A DNA stretch of 64,000 nucleotides from Pyropia yezoensis. Taxonomy: Eukaryota; Rhodophyta; Bangiophyceae; Bangiales; Bangiaceae. The stretch spans positions 28,236,063 to 28,300,062 of the forward strand of contig CM020619.1 in assembly GCA_009829735.1 (NCBI GenBank), read 5' to 3'. Shown here piece by piece: positions 22,121 through 32,763 of this stretch. Both the position numbers and the translations under genes were made by a program. The notes below the pieces were generated by a model that was given only the letters and a program-made list of their open reading frames with translations, did not search any database and was not told where the DNA came from. Position 1 is the first letter of the stretch. Each line of letters opens with the position of its first letter.

Positions 22121-23989
22121 ATGGCCGACGAGATGGCTCCCGCCGTGGCGGCGGTTACCCCGGAGGTGGACTGCTCGGAGGCCGAGCGGCCGGTGCGCGG
22201 GTTTTACCGTAGCCCGCAGGCGACCTACATGGTCGATGGTGTCGGCTTCGTGGCGGATGCGCCGTTGTTGGAGGCGGCGCGTTCTAACCGCTTGTTGGCG
22301 CTGCAGCGCATTCGTGACGCGCGGTGGGCAGCGTTGCCCAAGTTCCGGAACGTGTCCGTTGGCGGGGCGTTTCACGCAGGCGAGTCCGTCTCGGATGTGC
22401 ACGGGGATGCCGACTTTGGCCGACAAGGCCCGGAATGGCAGGCGTACGAGGTCTTGTCGTTGAGCAACGAGTTGTTGCGGTACGCGTCCACCTGTACTCT
22501 GCACGTGTATCACCGGCGCCTTTACGCCTGGGCACTGCGGTTCCGGGTTGGGAGCACCGAGACCTTCGTGGTCGCTGCCAATAGCTTTGGGCGGCTGCGT
22601 CGCTTATGGACTTGTGCGGTGTTCCTTGAACGCGACTTGGCCGATTGGCTGGACGTCCCGATCGCGGAGGATCCTGGCATGGAGGAGTACTCGACCATGC
22701 TGGTCGACAAGGCGTACCCCGACAACCCTCCGCCTGACCTCGACTTTGGTCCGTCGTTGAGCGACCTCCCGCAGCCCTTCCGGGCGCCGACGACGTCCAT
22801 TCGTTTCCGTCGGTCGAACGACCTCGCGTCGATTGAGCGTCGGGGCTTGCTGGCCCCTGCCTGGGCCTCGAGTCTGGTCCGTGCGCGACCGTTCTTCAAA
22901 TTGAAGCGTTGGCTTCCGTGTCGCCCGTCCTGGTGGACCGAGTATGGTCCATACATGGAGACGCCGGTGGCGCTGTCTTACGTTGCCACTCGGCTGACGG
23001 AGGCGGATAACGCGGCGTGGGGCATCGTTTTCGACGAGTTCTTCTGCTTCCTGCTTGCCGCGTGGGTACACTGGTTGGTCCACGACGGACTGTTTTGCCG
23101 GTTGAGTGACCAAGTGGTCGGGTAGTTGGACGGCTTGAGCGTAAGCCACCTGGCTGACGGCCCCGGCGGTGACGAGCGTCTGTTAACGTACCAGCATATG
23201 CGGGAGGCGCACTCCGTCTTTCCCTGGACCACCGTGGTCGCGGACGTTTGTCGTCGTGACTACCACACGAAGGCCGCTCTTGAGGTGTATGTCAAGCTTG
23301 ACCCGTCGGCCAAGTATGGCTTTGCTCTTCGCCAGCCGTGCGGCTCGTTCGACTGGAAGTACGATGCCACTTCGGCGGAGTCGCCCGGTGTGGGCCGGTT
23401 GGTCGACCGTGGAGGTCGTGATGCGGGTCGTCGAGTGCGTGATCGCACTCGTTCGCCTTCGCCGCCGCCGGTTAGTGGGTCACGTGACCGTGCTGCTGAG
23501 CCGTCGACGTGCCGCGGTGGCGATGAGCCGATGTGGCCGTCCGACTGGGCTCGCGTGGGAGCGGTTGCCCTGTTAGGCGCGGAGCGCGTTGATGCCTTGG
23601 CTGGCTGTAGTGTGCCCCGCGGTGCGACGGCCGGTGCCTTGGCAGTTGCGTGGTCGCGCCAGACCGTCGAGATGGAGGACGTCATCCGTCGGGTTGGTGG
23701 TATGACCGAGTCTCAGGCGGTGAAGGAGCTTCTCCTGGCCATGTCCCGTATGGCGGACCCCTCTCGGATTCGAGACAGCGTGCTCGCTGAGCTGCGTCAC
23801 GCTCCCGTGGTGGAGGCGCGGGGTGAGAGTCCTCGTCGCGTTGACGTCAAAGCCATTCTTGGTCGGCGCCGGCGGCCCGTGTCAGACGACGAGGAGGAGC
23901 CGGCTACTCCGGCGCCGGTTCGCCACGTGCGTTCGCGCAGTCCGTCATACGACGAGGACGCGCGTGGTCGTTACCGTCGTGGTACTTGA
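22121..23989 (+). CDS. E1 opposing accessory ORF (aORF), one internal TAG
   Basis: The frame runs from ATG 22121 (MADEMAPAVAAV) to 23989 with one in-frame TAG at 23123-23125, about 620 residues in all, opposite to E1 gag-pol and next to the 3' LTR. The front half has mixed globular composition and includes PSWWTEYGPYMETP (about residues 273-286) and a hydrophobic helix-like run (FDEFFCFLLAAWVHWLV). The rear half has helical segments (SQAVKELLLAMSRMAD) and a basic, Ser/Arg-rich tail (RTRSPSPPP, VRSRSPSYDED) resembling RS-type or nucleic-acid-binding tails. E2 carries a related ORF in the same place (WW...W...WV pattern). The function is unknown; a structural, nucleic-acid-binding or envelope-like role are all guesses. 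The TAG (GGG TAG TTG) could come from TGG. Confidence 0.65.
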
Positions 23990-24035
23990 GGGGTTGTTTG
24001 ACGATGTGTCGAGTGTTGTGCCTATTGGCGGCTTG

Positions 24036-24587
24036 TCAGTCTAGCTTTGTCTTGCCTTGCCGACTGGCGTGTTTGTTTCTTTTGCGTTTGCATTGAAAGT
24101 GGAAGGCAGTCTTTGCCCATTGTGTTGACACCAAGTCGTGGTGTGATGTCGGATTCAAGAGTATGTACTCGCAGCAAAGCCGTTTGGCCTTTGTAAACCA
24201 GGCGGCGTGTTCCCAGCGGGGAGTGACCAAGAGTGTGTCCGTTGGATTAACTTGCAGGTCTGTGACCACTTGGTCGAGGACGTGTGCTAGGGGTATTCTC
24301 AGGCGTGTGCCTTTTGAGTGAGGTTGCTCAGTGGTGGTGACGCCTGTACCTGCGTGGTATACCAAGGGACCGTACCGCCGGGTGAGCTCCGGTAGCTCCC
24401 TGTGTTGGCCCCATATGGGGAAGGTAAAGTTACGACCTGCCGATGGCAATGCTGCCTTCATGTAGTAGACAGGGATGCTCTCCGTAATGGAGCGGTCTGC
24501 GATGTCCCATTGGACAATAGCCTGTATCACCTCCCATGGGTCGACGTAGACCGCCATGATGGTGGGGTCCCATGACTTAGTAGTCAC
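24036..24587 (-). CDS. E1 sense accessory ORF downstream of integrase
   Basis: The 183-codon frame lies between the chromodomain ORF and the aORF, in the same direction as pol. It has mixed composition with a basic C-terminus (QCKRKRNKHASRQGK). Near residues 121-139 it reads TLLVTPRWEHAAWFTKAKR, which resembles the (L/V)VxPxWpxxxW(F/W) segment found after RNase H in DIRS-like and related retroelements. That link rests on one motif and is weak. E2 has no equivalent: only about 110 bp separate its chromodomain from its aORF. Confidence 0.45.
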   Translation of the reverse strand: MTTKSWDPTIMAVYVDPWEVIQAIVQWDIADRSITESIPVYYMKAALPSAGRNFTFPIWGQHRELPELTRRYGPLVYHAGTGVTTTEQPHSKGTRLRIPLAHVLDQVVTDLQVNPTDTLLVTPRWEHAAWFTKAKRLCCEYILLNPTSHHDLVSTQWAKTAFHFQCKRKRNKHASRQGKTKLD

Positions 24588-24659
24588 AGTCTTGATGTTC
24601 TCAACACTTGTTGCGAGAGTTACTCGAGCCGATGCCTTTGTGGTTTTTCGCCACGTGTA

Positions 24660-25955
24660 TCATGGTATTTCTACCTTTTTGGAACGCAGGTGTCTTATCA
24701 CCAAGTTACGTGGCAAGTTTTCCACCGGTTCCCAGGTGTCATCTTTAGGGGTATAATCATACCATCGGACTTTGAATTCGTAAGAATCCCCGGACCGTCG
24801 ATGGGACATGAGCTTGTCGATGACATATTCGTCGTGGATGGTTGGCTCCGGCCGTGGTTTGTCAAACCCATCGAGAAGTGGATGTGGAGTGGACTCGTCA
24901 CAGTCGTCCGGGCGCGGTGCCGCCGTGGCGTGGTCGCTGTTGATGCGCTTCTCGATGCCATCGACGTCGATGACGAACATAGACTCGTCAGCGTCGACGA
25001 CGATGAATGGCCCTACGGCCTTGCTCTGCAGCTTGTTGGCTCGTTGGTGGTTTGTCGTATAGACATAGTCGCCGATCTTAATCTTGCGATTGCGTTCCCC
25101 AATGTGGGCGTCGAAGTTACGCTTGTAACGTTGCTGAGTTTTAGCGAGGGCCTTGACGACGGCCGGGATCTGCAACCGCAGTCGGGCCATGAACTCGCGC
25201 TTCCTCGCGAGCGGCGAGCCGTTGTTGAGGGTTCCTCGTTGGGCGACGGACGTGCCGGGTGGCAGGTTACGGACCGATAGGTTTGGGATGCGTCGTGGGA
25301 TGACGAGTTCGAAGGGTGCTAGTCCAGTGGGCCGGTGTGGTTGGCTGTTGTAAGCCATCGTGAGGACGGGCAGCAGCTCTTCCTAGCGCTTGGGGTCCTC
25401 GGTCACGTAGTGACGTAGTTGCGTCGCAATGGTACGATTGTACCGCTCGACTTGACCGTTGGTCTGAGGATGGTACGCGGTGGTGCGTACCGTCTCCACT
25501 CCGAGCACCTTCATCACGGCAATGAAAAAGTTTGACATGAACTGGGGTCCTTGGTCGGACAAGATCTTGTCCGGTGGGCCATAGCAAACTATCCAATGTT
25601 CAATAACAGCGGAGGAGACGGAGATGGCCGTGATGGTCTTGAGTGCTATGCACTTAGTTAGCTTTGCAAAGCGGTCGGTAATGACCAAGATGAACCGGTT
25701 GCCGCTTTTGCTTGCCGGCAAGGGACCGAGGATGTCAATTGACAATTCCGTCAGCGGTGCTGACGCAGGGAACAAGGTCAGCGGCGTCGTGTGCTTACGC
25801 AACGCCAGGCGGTTCTGGGCACAAGTGGTGCAGTTGGTAATGGTGTTGTGGATATCCGATATCATGGATGGCCAGTAGAACTTTGTTCTCATTGTGAAGT
25901 ACATCTTGTTCATGCCCGGGTGGGCGGTCGTGGTGGCCATGTGTTGAATCTTCAA
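24660..25955 (-). pseudogene. E1 integrase with C-terminal chromodomain
   Basis: Opens in the HHCC zinc-binding region (AHPGMNKMYFTMRTKFYWPSM, then CTTCAQNR), followed by the catalytic core with LSIDILGPLP, DQGPQFMSNFF and YHPQTNGQVERYN supplying the D-D-E triad. One in-frame TAG at 25383-25385 (DPKR*EELLP, where Trp is usual) splits it. The rest (25358-24660) holds the C-terminal domain and a chromodomain (YVIDKLMSHRRSG, then FKVRWYDYTPKDDTWEPVENL). Chromodomains steer integration to marked chromatin. It continues from RNase H in one frame through a TGA at 25995-25997. Confidence 0.85.
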
Positions 25956-25994
25956 GATGACATCTTGTTGCGACTTGGGGATGACCAGTTGATC

Positions 25995-26487
25995 TCAATA
26001 CGCAGTCTTGCGACGTAGCGCGTTGTTGTCATCGAGGTATAATGACTTGTGGCATCCGTTTGCGACACTGTCGATGATCGACTTGCAGAAATCATCCGAT
26101 TGTTGTTTGTCATTGACTTCGTAGAAGTCAAGGGGTTCAGGATCCGTTGTGCCCGTGTACCTGTCCGTTTGGACGCCGTGTGCTGTCTGGGCCACTGCTA
26201 GACATGGAAGGTCATCGTTGATCGTGTCGCTCATCGCGTTGTTGTCCGCGCGAGAGAGGAAGTCTGGGAGGTGGTGACTGGCACCTGGCTTGTACTTTAG
26301 TTCGAAGTCGAACTCAGCGAGGCGCATACGCCACCTCATCAAGCGACCGCTAGAGTCAGCGGTGCTGTATATCCAGCTCAAGCTTTGATGGTCCGATCGG
26401 ATGATGAAGTGTTGTCTTTCGAGAAAGTGCCTCAACTTGAGGACGGCCCACACTATGCCAAGGCATTCTCTCTCCGTTGCGGCGGTC
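25995..26487 (-). pseudogene. E1 RNase H, C-terminal part
   Basis: From TERECLGIVWAVLKLRHFLE onwards the frame matches Ty3-type RNase H (IIRSDHQSLSWIY, YKPGASHHLPDFLSR). The preceding roughly 100 residues, including the first catalytic Asp, are absent because the nested segment begins here. The ORF upstream of 26487 is antisense to a Pif1 fragment. Confidence 0.8.
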
Positions 26488-27117
26488 TGTGGCTCTCGAC
26501 AGCATCGCCTTGGACCGGGACTCGGACGTGGTCGGCTGTACGCGCGACGCGCAGCAGTTCCTTCTGTCTGTATTGACACGCTCACGAGACGCGGCCTTGG
26601 CGGATTGTCTGGCTCCGGTAGTTGTGCCGCACTGTCTACATGCAAGAGTGATGTACACGTCCAACGCCAAGCTGGCGCTCGGATTGTTCCACGGCTGCAT
26701 CGGGTTCATCACTGCGTATCAATCAGACGGCACGGCAGTGGTGCGGTTTTCTAACATTCGCTTGCCTGTTGGCACCCGCTTGACGGAGGTCTACGATGCT
26801 GGAGACGACTGGGTGGAGGTGTGCTGCCCCCCGGTGGACTTCGAATGTCGGATGTACTCGTGCAGGGGGTTGTCGCGGAGCGTAAGCACGTACCGTTTGT
26901 GCTTGGGTTGGCCATCACCATCCATCGAGCGCAGAGTTTGACGCTGACCGAAGCCGTGCTGGACATTGAGGCTGCGTTTGAGGCGGGCATGGTGCACACG
27001 GCGGTGAGCCGCGTGTCGAACTCATCCCATGTGTACGTGAAGTCGTTTAACCCCCTACGTCTGTATGCTGACCCTGCTGTCGTGAAGTTGTATCTCAAGA
27101 CGTTGGTGCGGGTGTAG
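26477..27117 (+). pseudogene. Pif1-like helicase, C-terminal fragment with frameshift
   Basis: Two overlapping plus-strand frames make the end of a Pif1-type DNA helicase. The first gives VMYTSNAKLALGLFHGCIG (the GxxV-type segment before domain 2B). The second gives HVPFVLGLAITIHRAQSLTL and AVSRVSNSSHVYVKSFNP, which are motifs V-VI. The frame change falls near a C6 run at about 26826-26831, consistent with a one-base indel. All N-terminal motifs, including Walker A, are missing. It could come from a Helitron or a host Pif1 paralogue; no Helitron terminus is recognised. Its 5' edge coincides with the break in E1 RNase H. Confidence 0.75.
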
Positions 27118-27645
27118 TAGATTTTTGTGTATTCCGGCTTTTAGTGTGTTCCGGACTCGGTGAACCTCATGGGACATGGCACGCAGCAGCCACGCACAAC
27201 AAGCTTGCACTCGTCGACAGGACCTGGGAAACGACCGGCTGGGACGAGTTGGAGGAGAAAACTGCTGGAATGGACAAGGGGCACTAGATATAGAGGAAAT
27301 GACCACCCGTCAAAACACGAACACAAAGATGCCCACCCTCTACAACTCCAGACGATGCCGATGCTCCCTAACGCGACTGTGCTGTGCGAGGAACGGTTAC
27401 GGGGAGGATGGGGTCGGCTCCTGCGGCGCGGATGGCGGCGAGGTCCAACCGACGCTCTCAGATGAGGGCCCGCCTACAGACTCACCAGACCGTAATACCT
27501 TGGCCGGCGGGGACAGGTCCGGCGACGAAGGAAAGGTGTCCGGGAGGAGATACTCATCCGAGCTTTCATCCGCCGTGGGAGAGGTAGGAGGGTTCTTGGG
27601 AACACTCGGTGACGGCTGGCGTGGTGGCAATGCCGGTACTGCCCT
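27118..27645. other. No gene seen
   Basis: A short stretch between the Pif1 fragment and the unknown minus-strand gene. The 77-codon minus frame 27397-27630 may be downstream coding or 3' untranslated sequence of that gene. Confidence 0.4.
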
Positions 27646-29436
27646 CTATTGGCGCTGCCGCTTCCCTTTACGCACGGCGCGGTTTTCCTTAGCAGCGACA
27701 GAAGCGTGCAGTGCTCCCGCACGAGCGACATCGGCGTACTGCTTGTCCGTTGGCTCCCGGTCCTGCGCAAAGAAAGAGTCCACGTCAAGCGGCACAGCAG
27801 CATCATCCAAGTCCGAAGCTGCATCCGCTGCCGCCGACGGTTGAACGTTGAGTGCGATGGGACGGACAGCACCGCCCAGACCAGGAGACACAAGCGCTTG
27901 GCATGTCGCAGAAGAGATGTGAGCGTTCTTAGTGTGCTCGCCCCGCCCAGTCGACGCAAGTTGAACCAACATACGCACGTACTCCGAGTCAACAGTTCCC
28001 AACGGAAGCATCACTGCAACGCACCTTGTCAAAGGAAGTGCTTCCTTCTCCACGATGCACTCCACGCTCTCATACTCTGGTAGTTCTGCTTTCTTGAAGT
28101 AGCGCGAGTGTTGCCGCCCAATGCCCTGCAACACTTCGTTGACCTCGCTCATGTTCACAGAATAGCACCATCGCGACTTGCGTGCACAACGGCCACAATT
28201 GCGAATGGCCCCGGTAGTCCCGGGGGGCGCCATCATCTTGACGCCAGGTGGGGCCTCCCACCTCGCCCACCAGCCCTCAAGAATGTCGGCAAGGCCCGCT
28301 CACGACTCCGCGCTGGTCTCCATCAAGCCGCCAGAAAGAGCGGCCTGTACTGTACGGCGGGAGCTGTTGTTGCGCGCGTAGAAGAGCACACTGTCCGTCA
28401 TGAGCTCCCGAGCAGCGTCATCAATGTCCTCGCGGTCTGCGATCGTTGAAAGAACCAGCTTCACAGCGGCGAGCGGCTCACCAGTCAGATAAATGCGAGG
28501 CTGCGTCGTTCGCAGGAGGTTGATAGGAGCGACTCGTACCACGTGCGGCTTTTGACTGCCAGAAGTGGGCATGGGCACGACCAAAGTTGAGTTGGCCTTG
28601 CCGCTTGCAGACGAGCCACCTGCACGGGTCACGCCAGTTACAGTGGACACCCCTGCGACCTTTTTGACCGGCGCAAGGCCCTCACCCTCCCCACCCGCTG
28701 CCGCTTTCACATCGGATTGAGGCCCGCGCCCAGGCGTATCCCCAATGACCACAGTTCTTGACTCCCCCGATGCGCCCTTGTCAATCTGTGAAGGTCCGTC
28801 GTCGCCACCAGGTTCAGCGTTCACATTGACCTTGCGCAGCTCGGATCCTCCTCCGTTGCCTGCCGCAGGTCCTTGGCCGCCCGCCGACGAGCCCTCCCTC
28901 TTCTGGGCACTGTCCGGTGGCGGGTTGTTGGCGCCAATGACCAGTCCGCCGGGAGCCACAAAGTCACCAGGTGTAGTGCCAGCATTAACCACCTCAACAA
29001 TCGCATCGGCGCTTGCAGCCTTCTTGCTCAAGTCGTGCAGCACTTGCGCATTCGCCGACGCAAGGGAGTTTATCTCGAAGTGGCGGTAGGCGAACGCCAT
29101 GCCGACGTTAACCACCCGCTGTGCGTGGCGGTCTTCGTCATGAAAGAAGGCAAGCCGATCATGGACACGACTCCAAAGGTGATCGGGAGTGTCGTGCACG
29201 CTCGATGCAGGCGCCAGCCGACTAACTGCAGCACGGACAGCAGCGCTGTAACCGACAAGATGCTTGTCTAGCTTGGCAGCGGCTATGTGGTAGTTCCGCA
29301 GTAGACCGGCCAGAAACACGCCCTTCTGCTCGTCATTGATGCCGAGGTCGACGAAAAACTGGATGTAATCACGCTCACGGTCCTTCTCAATGCCTGCAGC
29401 GCCACTGGCGTCGGGAGCATCCATGTCGGAAGCCAC
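27646..29436 (-). pseudogene. Unknown protein with in-frame TGA
   Basis: Starts at ATG 29436 (MASDMDAPDASG) and runs 378 codons to TGA 28300-28302. The same frame then stays open for another 217 codons to 27646, including MMAPPGTTGAIRNCGRCARKSRWC and a basic end (RKGKRQRQ). Together the product is about 596 residues. The N-terminal 150 residues are helical and globular (YIQFFVDLGINDEQKGVFLAGLL, VGMAFAYRHFEI). The middle is Gly/Ser-rich and probably disordered. I do not recognise the family. The TGA could be a nonsense mutation (TGG or CGA ancestor), a read-through site, or the true end of a shorter gene followed by a second one. It lies in the same nested segment as the CRN/RHS-type gene. Confidence 0.5.
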
Positions 29437-29800
29437 CTAGTCGGCAGCGGCCACGACAGTGCAAGTGGCTGCAGCGATCTCGCCAGTGGTGGCCGCCACG
29501 AAGCGGGAACCAACCACAGCAACGAAAGTGACGGCGGCAGCGACGCAGGTGGTAATAGAGGAGGAACCAACGTCCGCAAGAGCGGCAACGCAGCGGGTGG
29601 AGTACGTCACAGTGTAAACGGTGTCCTTGATCATCCCTATGGCGACGGCGAAGAGGCCGACGGCGACGGCCATTGACTGCGTCGTGCCCGCGACGGGGCC
29701 CGTGGTGACCACAACGAACCAGGTAGTAGCCAAGACGGGGTCGATGGTTGGCAGGTGGCGAGGACGGAGCGAGCGGTGTGGGTCACCAGGCCGACGGTGG

Positions 29801-30360
29801 CGCAGATCGGACCTCAAAAAAGCCGGTAGTACCCGAGACGGGGTCGATGGCTGGCAGGTGGCGGGGACGGAGCGGGCGGTACAGGCCACCGTGCCGGCGG
29901 TGCCGCAGATCGGACCCGTCGAGGTGGAGAGGGAGTTTGTAACGGCGGCGACGGGTCGCGTCGCCGCGGCCACAGAGCCGGCGGTCGTCGCAAGCCGGGA
30001 CGACGCCAAAGCCTGGTAGGGGGCGGGGACGGAGCGGGCGGTGCGGGTCGCCGTGCCGATGGTGCCGCAGATCGGACCCGTTGAGGTGGAGAAGGAGTTG
30101 GTAGCGGCGCTGACGGATCGCGTCGTCGCGGCCACAGAGCCGGCGATCGCCGAAAGCCGGGACGACGCCCAGGCTGGTAGGTGGCGCGGACGGAGCGGGC
30201 GGCGCAGGTCACCGTGCCGATGGTGGCCCAGAACGGACCGGTGGAAGTGGATAGGAAGTTGGAGCCGGCGGGGACGGATCGAGTCGTCGCGGCCACGGGG
30301 CGAGTAGCCGCCGCCACCGAGCCGTCGGCGACTGCGCCCGAGGTGGTGCGCGCAGCGGCG
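29801..30360. repeat. 162-bp tandem repeat, about three units
   Basis: The CGCAGATCGGACC motif recurs at 29904 and 30066, with a degenerate copy near 30228 and a partial one at 29801. The 162-bp period is 54 codons, so Thr/Val/Ala-rich frames stay open on the minus strand (29437-30135), adjacent to the start of the 27646-29436 gene. Confidence 0.75.
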
Positions 30361-30599
30361 GAGCGACTAGTTACGTCGTGACGAACCGAGGAAAGGCGAC
30401 CGGGAAGCAGGGGGGGGGACAAGGGCGGGTGGTGCGTTGGAGCAGGGCAAGCAGTTGCGGCGAAAAAGCCCGGGGTGGTGAGGTGGGAGCCGGCGGTGCC
30501 GACACGGAACCTGCGGGCGGCAACCGAGCCGATGGTGTCGGAAGGAACCAATGATGGCAGTGACATGGCCGACTGCGACGGCCGGGGAAGGCACTCGAG

Positions 30600-32763
30600 T
30601 GCGGGACGAGGGGGGCAGGGGCCCCGCACTCCAACCGGGTGAGAGTCCTCCCCGTCAGGACCCCCAGAGCGCCACCAAAGCGCCAGGTGGCAGCTGTTCT
30701 CGAGATGAAGCGCGACGGCATGTAATTACGTAGAGGTGTGTACTGTACGAAGATGGTCGAAAGACGCGCAGCCGTCCAGGCCAGAAGAGTTCGGCGGCCA
30801 TGGCTACCGGTCCTCTGACACGTCAGAACAGTAGTCGCGATCAGCAGCGCCTGGTAGCATCGAGCAGCTGGAAGGCTATTCTTGGCGGCGGCGCCTCAGC
30901 GCCGGCGCTGCACTGCTCGAGCCGAAGAGATCCCGCGGGCCGGAACTGAACGACCGCGAGATTGCCGCGCAAATACACACACTTAAGGTGCCGCATTGTT
31001 GTTCAAATGCCGCTGCATTTACAAGTCTCAGGGCTAAGTCGAGACCACAAAAACTGCTGTACTTGGGGGCGACTTGACGTCAAGTGCACAGCAGATGTGC
31101 ACCAGTCCTGCCACCGAGCACAATTTGTCTTTTTCGCACACTGATGGGCCAATCAGCGCCCGTATGTAGGCGCCGTCAGCAGACATGTCACACCACTGAG
31201 ATGTGACAAGTAGGTCGATCTCGCCAGAAGGCGGGAGCGTCGGAGATCCCCCCCTGAAGCTCGTCAGGGGCTGCTGTGCGGCACCCCCCCGCCCAGTGCC
31301 TGGAAACGAGGTTTTGTGTCACCACAGTGCTGGCGGGACGCCCAGCTGAGCGCGCGCGCGCCCCCCCCCCCCCCCCCCCCCCCGGCGGTTTCGCACTCCA
31401 TATTCGCGGGTTTACTGTGAAAACACCGATCGGCAATTCCTAACTCCACACTTGCCAAGGAGCCGGGAGGTCCCGCGCCCGCAGATCCCCCGCCGCCCGG
31501 TGGCGCAGCAGGCGGGCTCGCCATTGCACAGCCCCGAACGTGTTGCAGGAAAGGGCTGGGCAAGACGTGAGGGGGTGTGAGTGACATCGTCGAGAACGAG
31601 CAAAGCCGTGGCATTCAAATTGGGGGCTACTTTTATATTTGGATATGTTTATGTTTGAATTCAGTCGATCCTGGACTTGACTTATCATAATACTTATCAT
31701 CGTTGATTAAACGCGATAAAACTAAGAAACCAAAAAACGTATTGATTTAATCTATAGATTATTCAAGTCAAGATCAAAAAATGTTAGGTTTTTGCCAACC
31801 ATGGCGGAAAGCCGCGGAACGACAGCAACGAGGCTGTTCATTTGGTCACGGTGCGCTCCAGCGGGTGTGAGCGTGCAAGTAAGCAAGTAACCGAAAATGG
31901 AAGTAAGGTTGGAACGTTTTCACGATTGTACCAGGGCGGCAGGGTTACTCGATGTCCCAGCCGTACCTGATCCTTTCTTCCGGCGAACCCCCTGTGTGTG
32001 CCCAAAAACGGTGACACCCGCAGTGGGCGCCAAAAAAAGGCGCCACCCGCAGTGGGCGCCGCCCTTCCCCCTGTCGTCGCCAACACTCCCCCCGTCGTCG
32101 CCAACCTGCCCCCCGTCGTCGCCGCTCGGCCCCCCGACGTCGCCACCTCGCCCGCCGTCATCGCAGTCTTGCGGCCCGGCGTCCTACACCCCCACCCCAT
32201 CGCTAGCCCCCCGCCTTCGGGGGCGGGGGAGTCCGCGTGAGGAAATAGCGGGGGGAAGGGAGGGGGGGGGGGGGCAAAGGGGCACGGGGATGTGCTTTTT
32301 GACTTAACATCTTTTGTTCTATTGGGGCGGTGGGGTCGCCGATGCGCCAGTGGGGTGACGGGGTATGGTTTTAAGGGGAACGCGGGGACACGCAGGGGAG
32401 GGGGAGGGGGAGCGCCGCAAAGAGGGGCGACACCAGGACAGGGCCACGCCAGCCAGAGGGGGGGCAACGCCAGAGGAGCACCGCCGCCGCGAGGGAGGCG
32501 GAGCACGGCAAAAAGGGGCGACACCAGGACAGGGCCACGCGAGGGGTGGCCGCCAGAGGGGTGTGGCCGCTCACGGGGGTGGGGGTGTGGCCGCTCACGG
32601 GGGTGGGGGTGTGGCCTGCAGGGCGCAGGGGGTGCCCGCCAGGGGGGGGTGGCCGCACTCGGGGGTGGGAGGGTGGCCTGGCTTCGAGTACAGGTACGGG
32701 AATCCAATCGAGTAACCCTGCTCCAATGGTGATAGACGGTCCCAAGCTTACTTCCATCCACGG
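30600..32763. other. Intergenic DNA with AT-rich island
   Basis: No gene is recognised. It contains a C-run at about 31357-31383, an AT-rich island at about 31625-31795 that contrasts sharply with its surroundings, two copies of CACCCGCAGTGGGCGCC (about 32017 and 32046), and a doubled unit of about 25 bp containing GTGGCCGCTCACGGGGGTGG (about 32564-32612). Confidence 0.5.
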
